Source: Sphingomonas sp. LR60 (GTDB lineage Bacteria; Pseudomonadota; Alphaproteobacteria; Sphingomonadales; Sphingomonadaceae). From it: 64,000 nt of DNA. The notes beneath the pieces were generated by a model. It was not told the DNA's origin. It saw only the letters and a list, made by a program, of their open reading frames with translations, and did not search any database. The position numbers and the translations under genes are program-made. The stretch spans positions 188,501 to 252,500 of the forward strand of contig NZ_JASPFK010000001.1 in the NCBI RefSeq assembly GCF_036855935.1. The letters run 5' to 3'. Every line of letters begins with the position of its first letter. Positions within the stretch are counted from its first letter, which is position 1. Positions 9,524-18,893 of this stretch are shown here, in pieces.

Positions 9524-11797
9524 ATGAAGCAGTCGACCGGGGCGCTGAACGTCGGGCACATTGCGCTGATCGGTAACTTCCTGCCACGAAAGTGCGGGAT
9601 CGCGACCTTCACCACCGATACCTACCAGGCGCTGCGCAGCCGTTTTCCGGACATGCAGGTCGACGTCTACGCGATGGACGACCACCCCGGTCGCTACGAT
9701 TATCCCGCGGCGGTGGTCGGCACGATCCCGCAGCACGACCGAGACGCTTATGTCTCTACGGCGCGGGCGATCGAGACCAGCGGTGCGCAGGTGCTGTGGC
9801 TCCAGCATGAATATGGCATCTTCGGCGGCGAGGCGGGTGGCCACATCCTCGCGTTGCTCGACCGTGTATCGCTGCCGCTGATCGTCACGCTGCATACCGT
9901 TCTCGAAAAGCCGAGCGCTGCCGAGCGGACGGTGCTCGAAGGGCTGCTGCGCCGCGCCGCCAAGGTGATCGTGATGGCCGAGCGCGGGCGCGAGATCCTC
10001 GAGCGCGTCTATGGCGCGAATCCGAAGCAGATCGCGACGATCCCGCACGGCGTCCCTGACCGCCCATTCGCCGAACCGGATTCGTTCAAGGCACGGTTCG
10101 GCTGGGACGGTCGTCGCGTGATCCTGACCTTCGGCCTTCTGGCGCCGGGCAAGGGGATCGAGACGATCATCGAGGCGATGCCGTCGGTCGTCGAACGTCA
10201 CCCGGAGGCGATGTATGTCGTGCTCGGCGCGACGCACCCCAATCTCGTCGCGCACGAGGGCGAGAAATATCGTGATTCGCTCAAGGCGCGTGCCGAGGAA
10301 CTGGGTGTCGGCGCGAACGTCGCCTTCATCGATGCGTTCGTCGACCACGACGACCTGATCGATTACCTGCAAGCGGCGGATATCTACGCCACGCCCTATC
10401 TTAACCCCGCACAGATCACGAGCGGTACGCTCAGCTATGCGGTCGGCGTCGGCAAGGCGGTGGTTTCGACCCCGTATGTCCATGCCACCGAAATCCTTGC
10501 CGATGGACACGGCGTTCTGGTCGATTTCCGCGACCCGGCCGCGTTCGCACGCGAGATCAACGACCTGCTCGGCAGCGCGCGCAATCTCGCGCGGCTGTCG
10601 GCCCGGGCTTATGCGCGGGGCCGGACGATGATCTGGCCGCGCGTGGTGGAGAAGGCAATGGACGAACTGATCGCCAGTCTGTCGACGCGGACGCAACGGC
10701 TTCCGCACCCCGGCAAGGCCGACAAACAGGTGTTGGCTCCCGATATCTCCGCCGTCGAGCGGATGAGCGACGCCACGGGGATGCTCCAGCATTCGATCTT
10801 CTCGGTGCCCGATCGCCGGCACGGTTATTGTATCGATGACAATGCGCGCGCGCTGATGCTGATGAGCGCGATCGAGGACCTCGACGCCGAGACCCGCGAC
10901 AAATGGATGACGATCTATGCGTCGTTCGTGCAGTTCGCCTGGAACCCCGACGCGCGGCGTTTCCGTAACTTCATGAACTTCGACCGGACATGGTGCGAGG
11001 ACGTCGGGTCCGAGGACTCGAACGGTCGTGCGCTCTGGGCGCTGGGCGTGACGGCGCGTGATGCGCACGAGCCCAAGCACCGCGATTGGGCGACCGCGAT
11101 GTTCGACAATACCGCCAGCCTCGCACTCGACCTTGGCAGCCCGCGCGCGCAAGCCTTTGCGATGCTCGGTGCGGCGGCGATGCTGGAGGCGTCGCCACGG
11201 CATGACATGGCATTGCAGATCCTGCGCCGTTTCCCAGACGAGCATCTCGCATTGCTCGACGCGGCACGGCGGCCGGAATGGTGCTGGTTCGAGATCGTGC
11301 TTGCCTATGACAATGCGCGGTTGCCCGAGGCGATGCTACGCGCCGGTCTGGCGCTCAACCGCGCCGATCTGATCGCGTGCGGGCTCGATACGCTCGACTG
11401 GATCGTCGCGCGCCAGACTGCGCCGGAGGGGCATTTCCGCGCGGTCGGCTCGGAAAGCTTCGGGCGCATCTATGAGGAGCCGTTGCCGTTCGACCAGCAG
11501 CCGCTCGAGGCGCAGGCGACGATCGATGCCTGCGCGGCGGCCTTCGATGCGACCGGCGATGCGCGCTGGTATGCGGAAGCGAAGCGCGCTTACGACTGGT
11601 ATCTTGGCGTCAACGATCTCGACCTGCCGCTGGCGACGCATCGCGATGGTGGCTGTTTCGACGGGCTGATGCCGACCGGGCTCAACCGCAATCAGGGCGC
11701 CGAGTCGATCCTTGCGTTACAAATGGCGTCCTGTGCGATTTCGGGGCTTTCAAAGCGCGTTGGAAAAGTGGCAGGGACGGTGCGCGTCTCCGCCTGA
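9524..11797 (+). CDS. GT4 glycosyltransferase with C-terminal helical (alpha/alpha barrel-like) domain
   Basis: Predicted cytosolic glycosyltransferase of 757 residues. Residues about 10-390 form a GT-B/GT4 enzyme, with the N-terminal loop GNFLPRKCGIATF, HGVPDRPF near 180 and a nucleotide-sugar segment around QITSGTLSYAVGVGKAVV. Residues about 410-750 are an all-helical region with repeated acidic and aromatic motifs (YCIDDNARALML, WCWFEIVLAYDNARLPEA). This suggests an (alpha/alpha)6 glycosidase-like barrel whose activity I cannot name. The start at 9524 is preceded by an AAGGGG ribosome site. A GH130 gene follows after 46 bases, so the pair probably builds or remodels one mannose- or glucose-containing polymer; the substrate is unknown. 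Confidence 0.8.
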   Translation: MKQSTGALNVGHIALIGNFLPRKCGIATFTTDTYQALRSRFPDMQVDVYAMDDHPGRYDYPAAVVGTIPQHDRDAYVSTARAIETSGAQVLWLQHEYGIFGGEAGGHILALLDRVSLPLIVTLHTVLEKPSAAERTVLEGLLRRAAKVIVMAERGREILERVYGANPKQIATIPHGVPDRPFAEPDSFKARFGWDGRRVILTFGLLAPGKGIETIIEAMPSVVERHPEAMYVVLGATHPNLVAHEGEKYRDSLKARAEELGVGANVAFIDAFVDHDDLIDYLQAADIYATPYLNPAQITSGTLSYAVGVGKAVVSTPYVHATEILADGHGVLVDFRDPAAFAREINDLLGSARNLARLSARAYARGRTMIWPRVVEKAMDELIASLSTRTQRLPHPGKADKQVLAPDISAVERMSDATGMLQHSIFSVPDRRHGYCIDDNARALMLMSAIEDLDAETRDKWMTIYASFVQFAWNPDARRFRNFMNFDRTWCEDVGSEDSNGRALWALGVTARDAHEPKHRDWATAMFDNTASLALDLGSPRAQAFAMLGAAAMLEASPRHDMALQILRRFPDEHLALLDAARRPEWCWFEIVLAYDNARLPEAMLRAGLALNRADLIACGLDTLDWIVARQTAPEGHFRAVGSESFGRIYEEPLPFDQQPLEAQATIDACAAAFDATGDARWYAEAKRAYDWYLGVNDLDLPLATHRDGGCFDGLMPTGLNRNQGAESILALQMASCAISGLSKRVGKVAGTVRVSA

Positions 11798-11843
11798 TGG
11801 CGGCGACGTTCGCGTTCGACGTCCCTAAAGACGAGGCTGGTCC

Positions 11844-13124
11844 TTGGAGCTGTTCAACCACCGGCTGCGTCTGCATGCCGATCCGTCGCGCGTCGTGGTG
11901 CGCCCCTTTCACATCGGCTGGATCGCCAATGCCAACGGCGTCAGCCGCTCGCAGCGGCTGATCAGCGAGGTCATGGACATGTCGCCGCAAGAGGCGCGTG
12001 ACCAGCTCGACCTGGTGCTGAAGGATTTCGAGGCGCGCCACTGGCAGACGCGACGCGTGTTCATGACCCGCTACGACGAGATCGCGGCGGCGCACGATCT
12101 CGACGGCAGCCGCATCTCGGACGAGAAGCGGCAGCTGATCGGCGCGTATTTCTGTCACGAATACAGCTATGCCGCCGCCGCGCTGATGAACCCCAGCGCG
12201 GTGTCGCATCCCGATCAGTCGGGGATGGAGGACGGTGCGCAGCGGATCGTCATGTCGCTGCGTGCGGTGGGAGAGGGGCATATCTCCTCGGTCGCGTTCC
12301 GTGAGGGGATCATCACCAGCAACAACGAGTTGAAGCTGGCCCCGGAGCCGCCGTTCGCCACCGCGACCGACGCGACCGGCACCGACGAGGAAGCGCCACC
12401 CAGCGGGCCGGTGACCGTCCATCGCCACCGTGACAGCACGCTGTCGGGCACGGTGATCTTCCCGATCACCGATGCGCAGTCCAAGGGGTTGGAAGACCTG
12501 CGGCTCGTGCACTTCACGCACGATGACGGGACGCAGGAATGGTTAGGCACCTATACCGCTTATAATGGCGCGACGATCCAGTCCGAGCTGTTGCGGACGC
12601 GCGATTTCCGCGCATTCGACCTGATCCCGATGACCGGCAGCGCGGCGCGCAACAAGGGCATCGCGCTGTTCCCGCGCAAGGTGGGCGGCGAGTATCTGTC
12701 GATCGGTCGGCAGGATGGCGAGAACCTGTATCTGCTGCGCACCAGTGACCTGACGCATTGGGACGACGGCGAGTTGATCCTCAAGCCGGTGTTTCCATGG
12801 GAGTTCGTCCAGATCGGCAATTGCGGGCCGCCGATCGAGATCGACGAGGGCTGGCTGTTGCTGACGCACGGCGTGGGTGCGATGCGGAAGTATTCGATCG
12901 GCGCGGCGTTGCTCGACAAGGAGAATCCGGCGCGGATCATTGGACGGACGCGCTCGCCGATCCTGGCAGCGGCGGATCAGGATCGCGAAGGCTATGTGCC
13001 GAACGTGGTCTATACGTGCGGTGCGATGAAGCACGGCGACAAGCTGTTCATGCCGTACGGGATCGCCGACAGCTCGGTCGGGTTCGCGTTCGTGTCGATC
13101 AAGGAATTGCTGGAAAAGATGTGA
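11844..13124 (+). CDS. GH130-family glycoside phosphorylase/hydrolase
   Basis: Five-bladed beta-propeller enzyme of 426 residues, related to mannosyl-oligosaccharide phosphorylases. Family features include the N-terminal RPFHIGW-like segment, GTYTAYNG, ARNKGIALFPRK (phosphate-binding region in phosphorylases), WEFVQIGNCGPPIE and the late LLTHGVG. The start appears to be TTG at 11844: an in-frame stop lies at 11826-11828 and a GAGG site seven bases ahead fits. Residues 1-130 are helical and longer than in minimal GH130 enzymes. It is probably co-transcribed with the preceding GT4 gene. Whether it acts by phosphorolysis or hydrolysis cannot be read from sequence alone. Confidence 0.82.
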   Translation: MELFNHRLRLHADPSRVVVRPFHIGWIANANGVSRSQRLISEVMDMSPQEARDQLDLVLKDFEARHWQTRRVFMTRYDEIAAAHDLDGSRISDEKRQLIGAYFCHEYSYAAAALMNPSAVSHPDQSGMEDGAQRIVMSLRAVGEGHISSVAFREGIITSNNELKLAPEPPFATATDATGTDEEAPPSGPVTVHRHRDSTLSGTVIFPITDAQSKGLEDLRLVHFTHDDGTQEWLGTYTAYNGATIQSELLRTRDFRAFDLIPMTGSAARNKGIALFPRKVGGEYLSIGRQDGENLYLLRTSDLTHWDDGELILKPVFPWEFVQIGNCGPPIEIDEGWLLLTHGVGAMRKYSIGAALLDKENPARIIGRTRSPILAAADQDREGYVPNVVYTCGAMKHGDKLFMPYGIADSSVGFAFVSIKELLEKM

Positions 13125-13178
13125 CCGGTCGTTGCCGCGGCTACGCCCGCGGCGGTGCGCGTAGCGCAACGACCGGTC
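13123..13178 (+). terminator. nested stem-loop at the end of the GH130 gene
   Basis: A perfect 13-base inverted repeat (GACCGGTCGTTGC / GCAACGACCGGTC) overlaps the stop codon and encloses a second G/C-rich stem. There is no clear T-run, so termination is an inference from position. A further small hairpin (GCCGGCGGC / GCCGCCGGC) lies at 13219-13239. Confidence 0.5.
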
Positions 13179-13252
13179 CGGCCGGCGGGGCGGCGGAGCC
13201 GATCCCGTCCGACGTCATGCCGGCGGCTTTGCCGCCGGCGGCCTCTTCGGCC

Positions 13253-13327
13253 GTCATTGCGAGCGCAGCCAAGCAATCCAGGGCCGGACCACGACGCCCT
13301 GGATTGCTTCGCTTCGCTCGCAATGAC
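13253..13327. repeat. hairpin repeat, family with GTCATTGCGAGCG ends
   Basis: Arms GTCATTGCGAGCGnAGCnAAGCAATCC and its complement (ending in CTCGCAATGAC) face each other across about 20 bases, between the convergent GH130 gene and topA. A near-identical copy is at 56009-56083. It may also serve as a bidirectional terminator. Confidence 0.75.
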
Positions 13328-13335
13328 GGCTTATG

Positions 13336-15903
13336 TCATTCCTCCGCGGCGGCTTTCTTGGCTGGCGCTTTCTTGGCTGGCGCTTTCTTCGCGGCCGGCT
13401 TCTTCGCCGCGGCCTTCTTCGCTGGCGCCTTCTTCTTCGTCTTGCCCGCCGGCGCGGCTGCCGCGCGGTCGTCGATCAGTTGCGCGGCTTCCTCCAGCGT
13501 GAGCTGGTCCGGCGCGATCGTCTTCGGGAGCGTCGCATTGGTCGTGCCGTCAGTGACATAGGGGCCGTAGCGGCCTTCCATCAGCTTGATTTCGGCCTCG
13601 GTCCGCGGGTGAGGCCCGAGCACCTTGAGCGGGGCGCGCGCCGCACCGCGGGCGGGGCGACCGCCGCCTGCCGCGGCCTCGGCCAGCTTGACCACCGCGG
13701 CGTTCATGCCGGTCTCGAACACCTCGGATGTTGACGAAAGTCGCGCATATTTGCCGTCGTGCACGAGGTACGGCCCATAGCGGCCGATGCTCGCGTTGAT
13801 GGGCAGACCCGTCTCCGGATGTTGTCCGATGGTGCGCGGAAGGTTGAGCAAACGCAGCGCCATCTCGAGGTCGAGCTCGCCGATGTCCTTGGGGATCGAG
13901 GCGCGCTTCGCTTCCTTGCCTTCGCCGAGCTGGATGTACGGGCCGAACCGCCCGCTCTTGCGCTCGACGGGCAGTCCGGTCTCGGGATCCTGGCCGAGAG
14001 TCTCCGGCCCGGTTTCCTCCGCCGCCGCGTCGCCGCCCTGCGCGAAGCGGCGCGTGAACTTGCAGTCGGGGTAATTGCTGCACGCGATGAACGCGCCGAA
14101 CTTGCCGCCGCGCAGCGCGAGTTGCCCGGCATGGCATGCCGGACAGAGGCGCGGATCGCTGCCGTCCGCCTTTTCGGGGAACAGGTATGGTGCAAGGAAC
14201 TGGTCGAGCGCGGCGGTGACCTCGCTCGGCTTCTGCTCCATCACCTCGGCGGTGCGCGGCTTGAAGTCGCGCCAGAACGCTTCCAGCACCGCCTGCCATT
14301 GCGCGCGGCCGCCGGACACGTCGTCCAGCTCCTCTTCCAACTCCGCAGTGAAGTCGAAGCCGACATATTTCTCGAAGAAGCGTTCGAGGAACGCCGTCAC
14401 CAGCCGCCCGCTCTCCTCCGCGAAGAAGCGGTTCTTCTCGACGCGCACATAGGCGCGGTCCTTGAGCGTCTTGATGATCGAGGCATAGGTCGACGGGCGA
14501 CCGATCCCCAATTCTTCCATGCGCTTGACCAGCGACGCCTCGGAGAAGCGCGGCGGCGGCTGGGTGAAATGCTGCTCGGCGAGCACGTCCTTCTTCGCAG
14601 GGGCATCGCCCTCGCGCATCCGCGGGAGGCGCTTGGCGTCCTCGTCCTGCGAATCGTCCTGCCCCTCCTCGTAGAGCGCGAGATAGCCGGGGAAGAGCAC
14701 GACCTGCCCGGTGGCGCGCAGCACGTTGCGCCCGGTGCCGTCGGCCAGCTCGATCGTGGTACGCTCCATCCGCGCCGAAGCCATCTGCGACGCGAGCGCA
14801 CGCTTCCAGACAAGGTCGTACAGCCGGGCGTGGTCGACCGAACCGACGCGGTCCTTCGTGAAATCGGTCGGGCGGATCGCCTCGTGCGCTTCCTGTGCGT
14901 TCTTGGCCTTTGTCTGATACTGGCGCGGCTTGTCGGGAATGTAGCCGCCGTCATAGCGATCGACGATCGCGGCGCGCGCGGCGGAGATGGCGCTGCCGTC
15001 CATCTGCACGCCATCGGTCCGCATATAGGTGATCGCGCCGTCCTCGTAGAGCTGCTGCGCGATCCGCATCGTGTGATCGGCGGAGAAGCCGAGCTTGCGC
15101 GCCGCCTCTTGCTGGAGCGTCGAGGTGGTGAAGGGCGGCGGCGGGTTGCGTGTCGCCGGCTTGGTCTCAACCGACTGGACCGAGAAGTTGCCGGCCTCGA
15201 CATCGGCCTTGGCCTTGAGCGCGTCACCCTCGCTGCCGATCGAGAGGCGGTCGAGCTTCTTGCCCTGCCATTGCACCAGCCGCGCGGCGAACGGCGTGCC
15301 GTCCTGCTCGAACTCCGCGATGACCGACCAATATTCCTGCGCGCGGAACGCCTCGATCTCGCGCTCGCGATCGACGATCAGCCGCAACGCCACCGACTGG
15401 ACGCGCCCCGCCGATTTCGCGCCGGGCAGCTTGCGCCACAGCACCGGCGACAGCGTGAAGCCGACCAGATAATCGAGCGCGCGGCGGGCGCGATAGGCGT
15501 CGATCAGGTCGGTATCGAGCGCACGCGGCGCCTGCATCGCCTGCGTCACCGCTTGTTTGGTGATCGCGTTGAAGGTGACGCGCTGGACGTCCTTGGGCAG
15601 TGCCTTGCGCTTGGCGAGCACCTCCTGGACGTGCCAAGAAATCGCCTCTCCCTCGCGATCGGGGTCGGTGGCGAGGATCAGGCGGTCGGCGGTCTTGGCG
15701 AGATCGGCGATCGCCTTGAGCTGCTTGGCCTTGTCGGCGTAGTTTTCCCACTCCATCGCGAACCCCTCGTCGGGGTTCACCGACCCGTCGCGCGGCGGCA
15801 GGTCGCGGACGTGGCCGTAGCTGGCGAGGACGCGATAGTCCGAGCCGAGATACTTCTCGATGGTTTTGGCCTTGGCGGGCGATTCGACGATGACGAGCTG
15901 CAT
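13336..15903 (-). CDS. topA: DNA topoisomerase I (type IA)
   Basis: Relaxes negative supercoils. The 855-residue protein has an N-terminal Toprim domain (VESPAKAKTIEKYLG; acidic triad in ATDPDREGE), the gate domains and the catalytic Tyr293 in AITYMRTDG. One C4 zinc-ribbon (CPAC ... CSNYPDC) follows, then three further C-terminal repeats of the ribbon type without cysteines (each with GRYGPY or GRFGPY). The last 35 or so residues are a Lys/Ala/Pro-rich tail of APAKKAA-like repeats, probably a non-specific DNA-binding extension as in other alphaproteobacterial TopA. It is convergent with GH130; dprA lies upstream. Confidence 0.96.
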   Translation of the reverse strand: MQLVIVESPAKAKTIEKYLGSDYRVLASYGHVRDLPPRDGSVNPDEGFAMEWENYADKAKQLKAIADLAKTADRLILATDPDREGEAISWHVQEVLAKRKALPKDVQRVTFNAITKQAVTQAMQAPRALDTDLIDAYRARRALDYLVGFTLSPVLWRKLPGAKSAGRVQSVALRLIVDREREIEAFRAQEYWSVIAEFEQDGTPFAARLVQWQGKKLDRLSIGSEGDALKAKADVEAGNFSVQSVETKPATRNPPPPFTTSTLQQEAARKLGFSADHTMRIAQQLYEDGAITYMRTDGVQMDGSAISAARAAIVDRYDGGYIPDKPRQYQTKAKNAQEAHEAIRPTDFTKDRVGSVDHARLYDLVWKRALASQMASARMERTTIELADGTGRNVLRATGQVVLFPGYLALYEEGQDDSQDEDAKRLPRMREGDAPAKKDVLAEQHFTQPPPRFSEASLVKRMEELGIGRPSTYASIIKTLKDRAYVRVEKNRFFAEESGRLVTAFLERFFEKYVGFDFTAELEEELDDVSGGRAQWQAVLEAFWRDFKPRTAEVMEQKPSEVTAALDQFLAPYLFPEKADGSDPRLCPACHAGQLALRGGKFGAFIACSNYPDCKFTRRFAQGGDAAAEETGPETLGQDPETGLPVERKSGRFGPYIQLGEGKEAKRASIPKDIGELDLEMALRLLNLPRTIGQHPETGLPINASIGRYGPYLVHDGKYARLSSTSEVFETGMNAAVVKLAEAAAGGGRPARGAARAPLKVLGPHPRTEAEIKLMEGRYGPYVTDGTTNATLPKTIAPDQLTLEEAAQLIDDRAAAAPAGKTKKKAPAKKAAAKKPAAKKAPAKKAPAKKAAAEE

Positions 15904-16194
15904 TGTTGCCTAACTAGGGAGCCTCACACGTACGTGCGAGGGTGAAGGGGAGCGGCGGGGGGCGTCAAGGGTGTGTGAGAAGCGGCCTGGTTTCGTCGGC
16001 CCGGATCACGTCGCGAGCTTTGCAGGATTCTCAAGGTCGCTTCGATCACATCGTCACCCCGGACCTGCTCCGGGGTCCCCCCATGCCGCAAGATCAACTA
16101 GTTGCATGTTCGCGGACGGGTGGATGCCGGAACGTGTCCGGCATGACGGTCATAGCGTGACAGGGGTTTCGACCAGGTTCGGAGCGACAGGCAG
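15904..16194. other. intergenic region topA-dprA with two relict hairpins
   Basis: About 290 bases without a gene. Two short perfect hairpins are visible: CCCCGGA / TCCGGGG at 16057-16075, and ATGCCGGA / TCCGGCAT at 16124-16144. Together they resemble a degenerate copy of a sphingomonad hairpin repeat. The topA promoter should lie near 15905-15970 on the minus strand, but I see no convincing match. Confidence 0.5.
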
Positions 16195-17270
16195 TCATGA
16201 CAGGCTCGCCCGTCCACCCGCGTGACGCTCGAGCCGTCCGGCGAGTTCGAGTTCCAGCAGGACCATCTGCACGACCGCGGGGGCGCAGCCGGATTGGCGG
16301 ACCAGTTCGTCGACCGCCACCGGAACCGGGCCGAGCAACGAGGCGACCCGCGCGCGCTCGGCGTCGCTGGCGTCCTCCGGCGGTGGCGCCCCCATGTCGG
16401 CGCGTGCGCGCGGACCGCGGCGCGGGCGTCGATCGGGCGTAGTTGTTCGAGGACGTCGGCGGCGTTCTGGATCAAGGTCGCGCCCTCGCGTATCAGCGCG
16501 TTGCAGCCTTGCGCACGGGGATCGGAGGGATGGCCGGGCACCGCCATCACCTCGCGCCCCTGCTCGCCCGCCAGCCGCGCGGTGATGAGCGAGCCCGATT
16601 TCGGCGCGGCCTCCACCACCACCGTGCCGAGCGCTAGCCCGGCAATGATACGGTTCCGGTGCGGGAAGTGGCGCGCGCGGGGCTCGGTGCCGGGCGGCAT
16701 CTCGGCGACCAGCAGCGCGTGAGTGGCGATCCGCTCCTGAAGCGCTTCGTTTTCGGGCGGATAGATGATGTCGATCCCGCCCGCGATCACCGCGATCGTC
16801 GCGGCGCCCGCGCCGTCATGGGCGGCGGTGTCGATCCCGCGCGCAAGCCCGGAGACGACACTGGCGCCCTCCGCGGCCAGTTCCTGCGCCAGCCCGCGAG
16901 CGAAGCGGCACGCCGCCGCCGAGGCGTTGCGCGCACCGACCAACGCCACCGGCGTGCGCCGCACCAGCGAGAGGTCGCCGCGCACCGTCAGCACCGCGGG
17001 AGCATTGTCGATCTCGGCGAGCAGCGCGGGGTAGTCCGGATCGCCGAGGAACAGCAGCCGCGCGCCGAGCCGGTCGACCAACTGCCGCTCCCGCTCGACC
17101 GCGGCGATCGACGGCGGGGCCGGGATGCGTCCGCCGCCACGGCGCGCGAGATCGGGCAAGGCGTCGAGCGCCGCCGCCGCGGTGCCGAACCGCGCCAGCA
17201 ATTGTCGGTAACTGACCGGCCCGATCGACGGCGTGCGGATCAACCGCAGCCGTGCAATCGTGTCATCCAC
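16195..17270 (-). pseudogene. dprA: DNA-processing protein DprA, frameshifted before the C-terminal domain
   Basis: DprA loads RecA on incoming single-stranded DNA during natural transformation. The Rossmann-like core is complete ([62 protein letters not shown]). The C-terminal winged helix is in another frame beginning [18 protein letters not shown] and ending at 16195. Restoring one G in the five-G run (coding strand, 16389-16393) joins them into about 358 residues. The GTG at 17270 is preferred because it overlaps the plsY end by 8 bases; a longer frame upstream is only plsY antisense-frame sequence. Confidence 0.87.
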
Positions 17271-17946
17271 CGGTGTCTCCGGCCACTTCGCCGTCCGCGG
17301 GCGTGCTCTTCGAACCGCCGACGCGCGGCTCGGTCCCGTCGACCAGCCGCGCGATGTTGGCACGGTGCTTCCACAGCACGATCGCCGCCAGCGCCATCAG
17401 CAGCGGCACCAGATCGAAGTCGCCGAGGATCGCGGCGGTCACCGGCGTGCTGATCGCCGCCGCCATCCCCGCCAGCGACGAGATGCGCGTGATTGCGAGC
17501 AGCCCGAGCCAGAGGATCGCGAACACCAGCCCGAGCGGCCAGCCGAGGCCGAGCGCGACCCCCATCAACGTCGCGACGCCCTTGCCGCCGCGGAACCGCA
17601 GCCACACCGGATAGCAATGCCCGATCAGCGCACCCGCCGCGGCAAGCGGTTGCTCGCCGGGCCACAGCCATGCGACCAGCAGCACCGCGCCGAGCCCCTT
17701 GGCGAGATCGAGCAGCAATGTCGCCGCCGCCAGTCCCTTGCGCCCGGTGCGGAGCACGTTGGTGGCGCCGATATTGCCCGAGCCGATCTGGCGCAGGTCG
17801 CCAGCGCCCGTCATCCGCGTCAGTATGACGCCGAACGGGATCGAGCCGAGCACATAGCCGATCAGCAAGGCCGCCACGGGCGCTATCCAGATGATCTCGG
17901 TCGGCAGTGTTCGATCCCCCTCGAGCGCGATCTTTAGCCGAAACAT
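17263..17946 (-). CDS. plsY: acyl-phosphate:glycerol-3-phosphate acyltransferase
   Basis: Integral membrane enzyme that starts phosphatidic acid synthesis from acyl-phosphate, working with PlsX. The 227-residue product shows several hydrophobic segments and the three conserved loops: GSGNIGATNVLRT, then HCYPVWLRFRGGKGVAT, and the later SSLAGM region. The ATG at 17946 gives a product about 15 residues longer than many PlsY; a shorter start is possible. The C-terminal tail past about residue 205 is hydrophilic. The stop overlaps the dprA start, so the two are probably co-transcribed. Confidence 0.93.
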   Translation of the reverse strand: MFRLKIALEGDRTLPTEIIWIAPVAALLIGYVLGSIPFGVILTRMTGAGDLRQIGSGNIGATNVLRTGRKGLAAATLLLDLAKGLGAVLLVAWLWPGEQPLAAAGALIGHCYPVWLRFRGGKGVATLMGVALGLGWPLGLVFAILWLGLLAITRISSLAGMAAAISTPVTAAILGDFDLVPLLMALAAIVLWKHRANIARLVDGTEPRVGGSKSTPADGEVAGDTGG

Positions 17947-18003
17947 TTCGGGTACGCCACCGGCAGCGTTGCCCTGCGCGGTCGATCAAGACTAGACGGC
18001 GAT

Positions 18004-18789
18004 GTGACCGATAACGCACCGATCCTGTTCTTCGACTCCGGCGTCGGCGGCCTGTCGGTGGTGGCGCCGACGCGCGTGCTGCTGCCGCAAGCGCCGATCG
18101 TCTACGCCGCCGATTCGGCCGGCTTCCCGTACGGCACGCGCAGCGAAGCGGAGATCGCCGCGCGGGTGCCGGCGCTGCTGGGGCGGCTGGTCGAGCGCTA
18201 TCGGCCGCGGCTGGTGGTGATCGCGTGCAATACCGCATCGACGATCGCGCTGGCGGCGGTGCGCGCCGCTCTCGATGTCGCGGTGGTCGGCACCGTGCCC
18301 GCGATCAAGCCGGCGGCGGCGATGAGCCGGTCGCGGGTGATCGGGGTGCTCGGCACCGCGGCGACGGTGCGCCAGCCGTATGTCGACGACCTGACGGCAC
18401 GGTTCGCGAGCGATTGCACGGTCTTGCGTTATGGCTCGGCGGCGCTGGTCGAGATCGCGGAGGCGAAGCTGGCGGGGGCTGCGCCCGACCCGGCGGCGCT
18501 GGCGCGCGAGCTGGACGGGCTTTTCGCGCAGCCCGGCGGGGCGAAGATCGACGTGATCGTCAATGCCTGCACCCATTTCCCATTGCTGGAGCCGGAGATG
18601 GCGGCGCTGGTGCCGGCAGGCGTGCGCTTCGTCGATGGCGGCCCGGGGATCGCGCGGCGGATCGTGCATCTCACCGACGGGCAGACGTGGCCGGCGCGGG
18701 CGGAGGATGTGCTGGTGTTCACGCGGCTCGGCGAGGCCGAGCGGCGGCTGGCCACCGCGCTGGATTTCGCGCGCGTCGAGGCGTTGTAG
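18004..18789 (+). CDS. murI: glutamate racemase
   Basis: Cofactor-free racemase making D-glutamate for peptidoglycan. Both catalytic cysteines are seen, in VIACNTAST and in VNACTHFPLL. The N-terminal FFDSGVGGLSVV and the GTPAIKPA-like segment (here GTVPAIKPA) are present. The 261-residue length is normal. The start is GTG at 18004; no in-frame ATG lies close by. Divergent from plsY, with hemA downstream on the same strand. Confidence 0.95.
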   Translation: MTDNAPILFFDSGVGGLSVVAPTRVLLPQAPIVYAADSAGFPYGTRSEAEIAARVPALLGRLVERYRPRLVVIACNTASTIALAAVRAALDVAVVGTVPAIKPAAAMSRSRVIGVLGTAATVRQPYVDDLTARFASDCTVLRYGSAALVEIAEAKLAGAAPDPAALARELDGLFAQPGGAKIDVIVNACTHFPLLEPEMAALVPAGVRFVDGGPGIARRIVHLTDGQTWPARAEDVLVFTRLGEAERRLATALDFARVEAL

Positions 18790-18893
18790 ACGGGGAGGCG
18801 GTGGGGGTAGGGCAATTTGTCCACCCTTTTCGATCATAGAGAGTGCGGTTCTGCGCTGGCCATCGCCGGTCTGAGGGAGTAATCGCGGGCACC

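Noticed and set aside
13759..15945. 728-codon plus-strand open frame opposite topA
   Set aside because: Antisense shadow; all recognisable motifs belong to topA.
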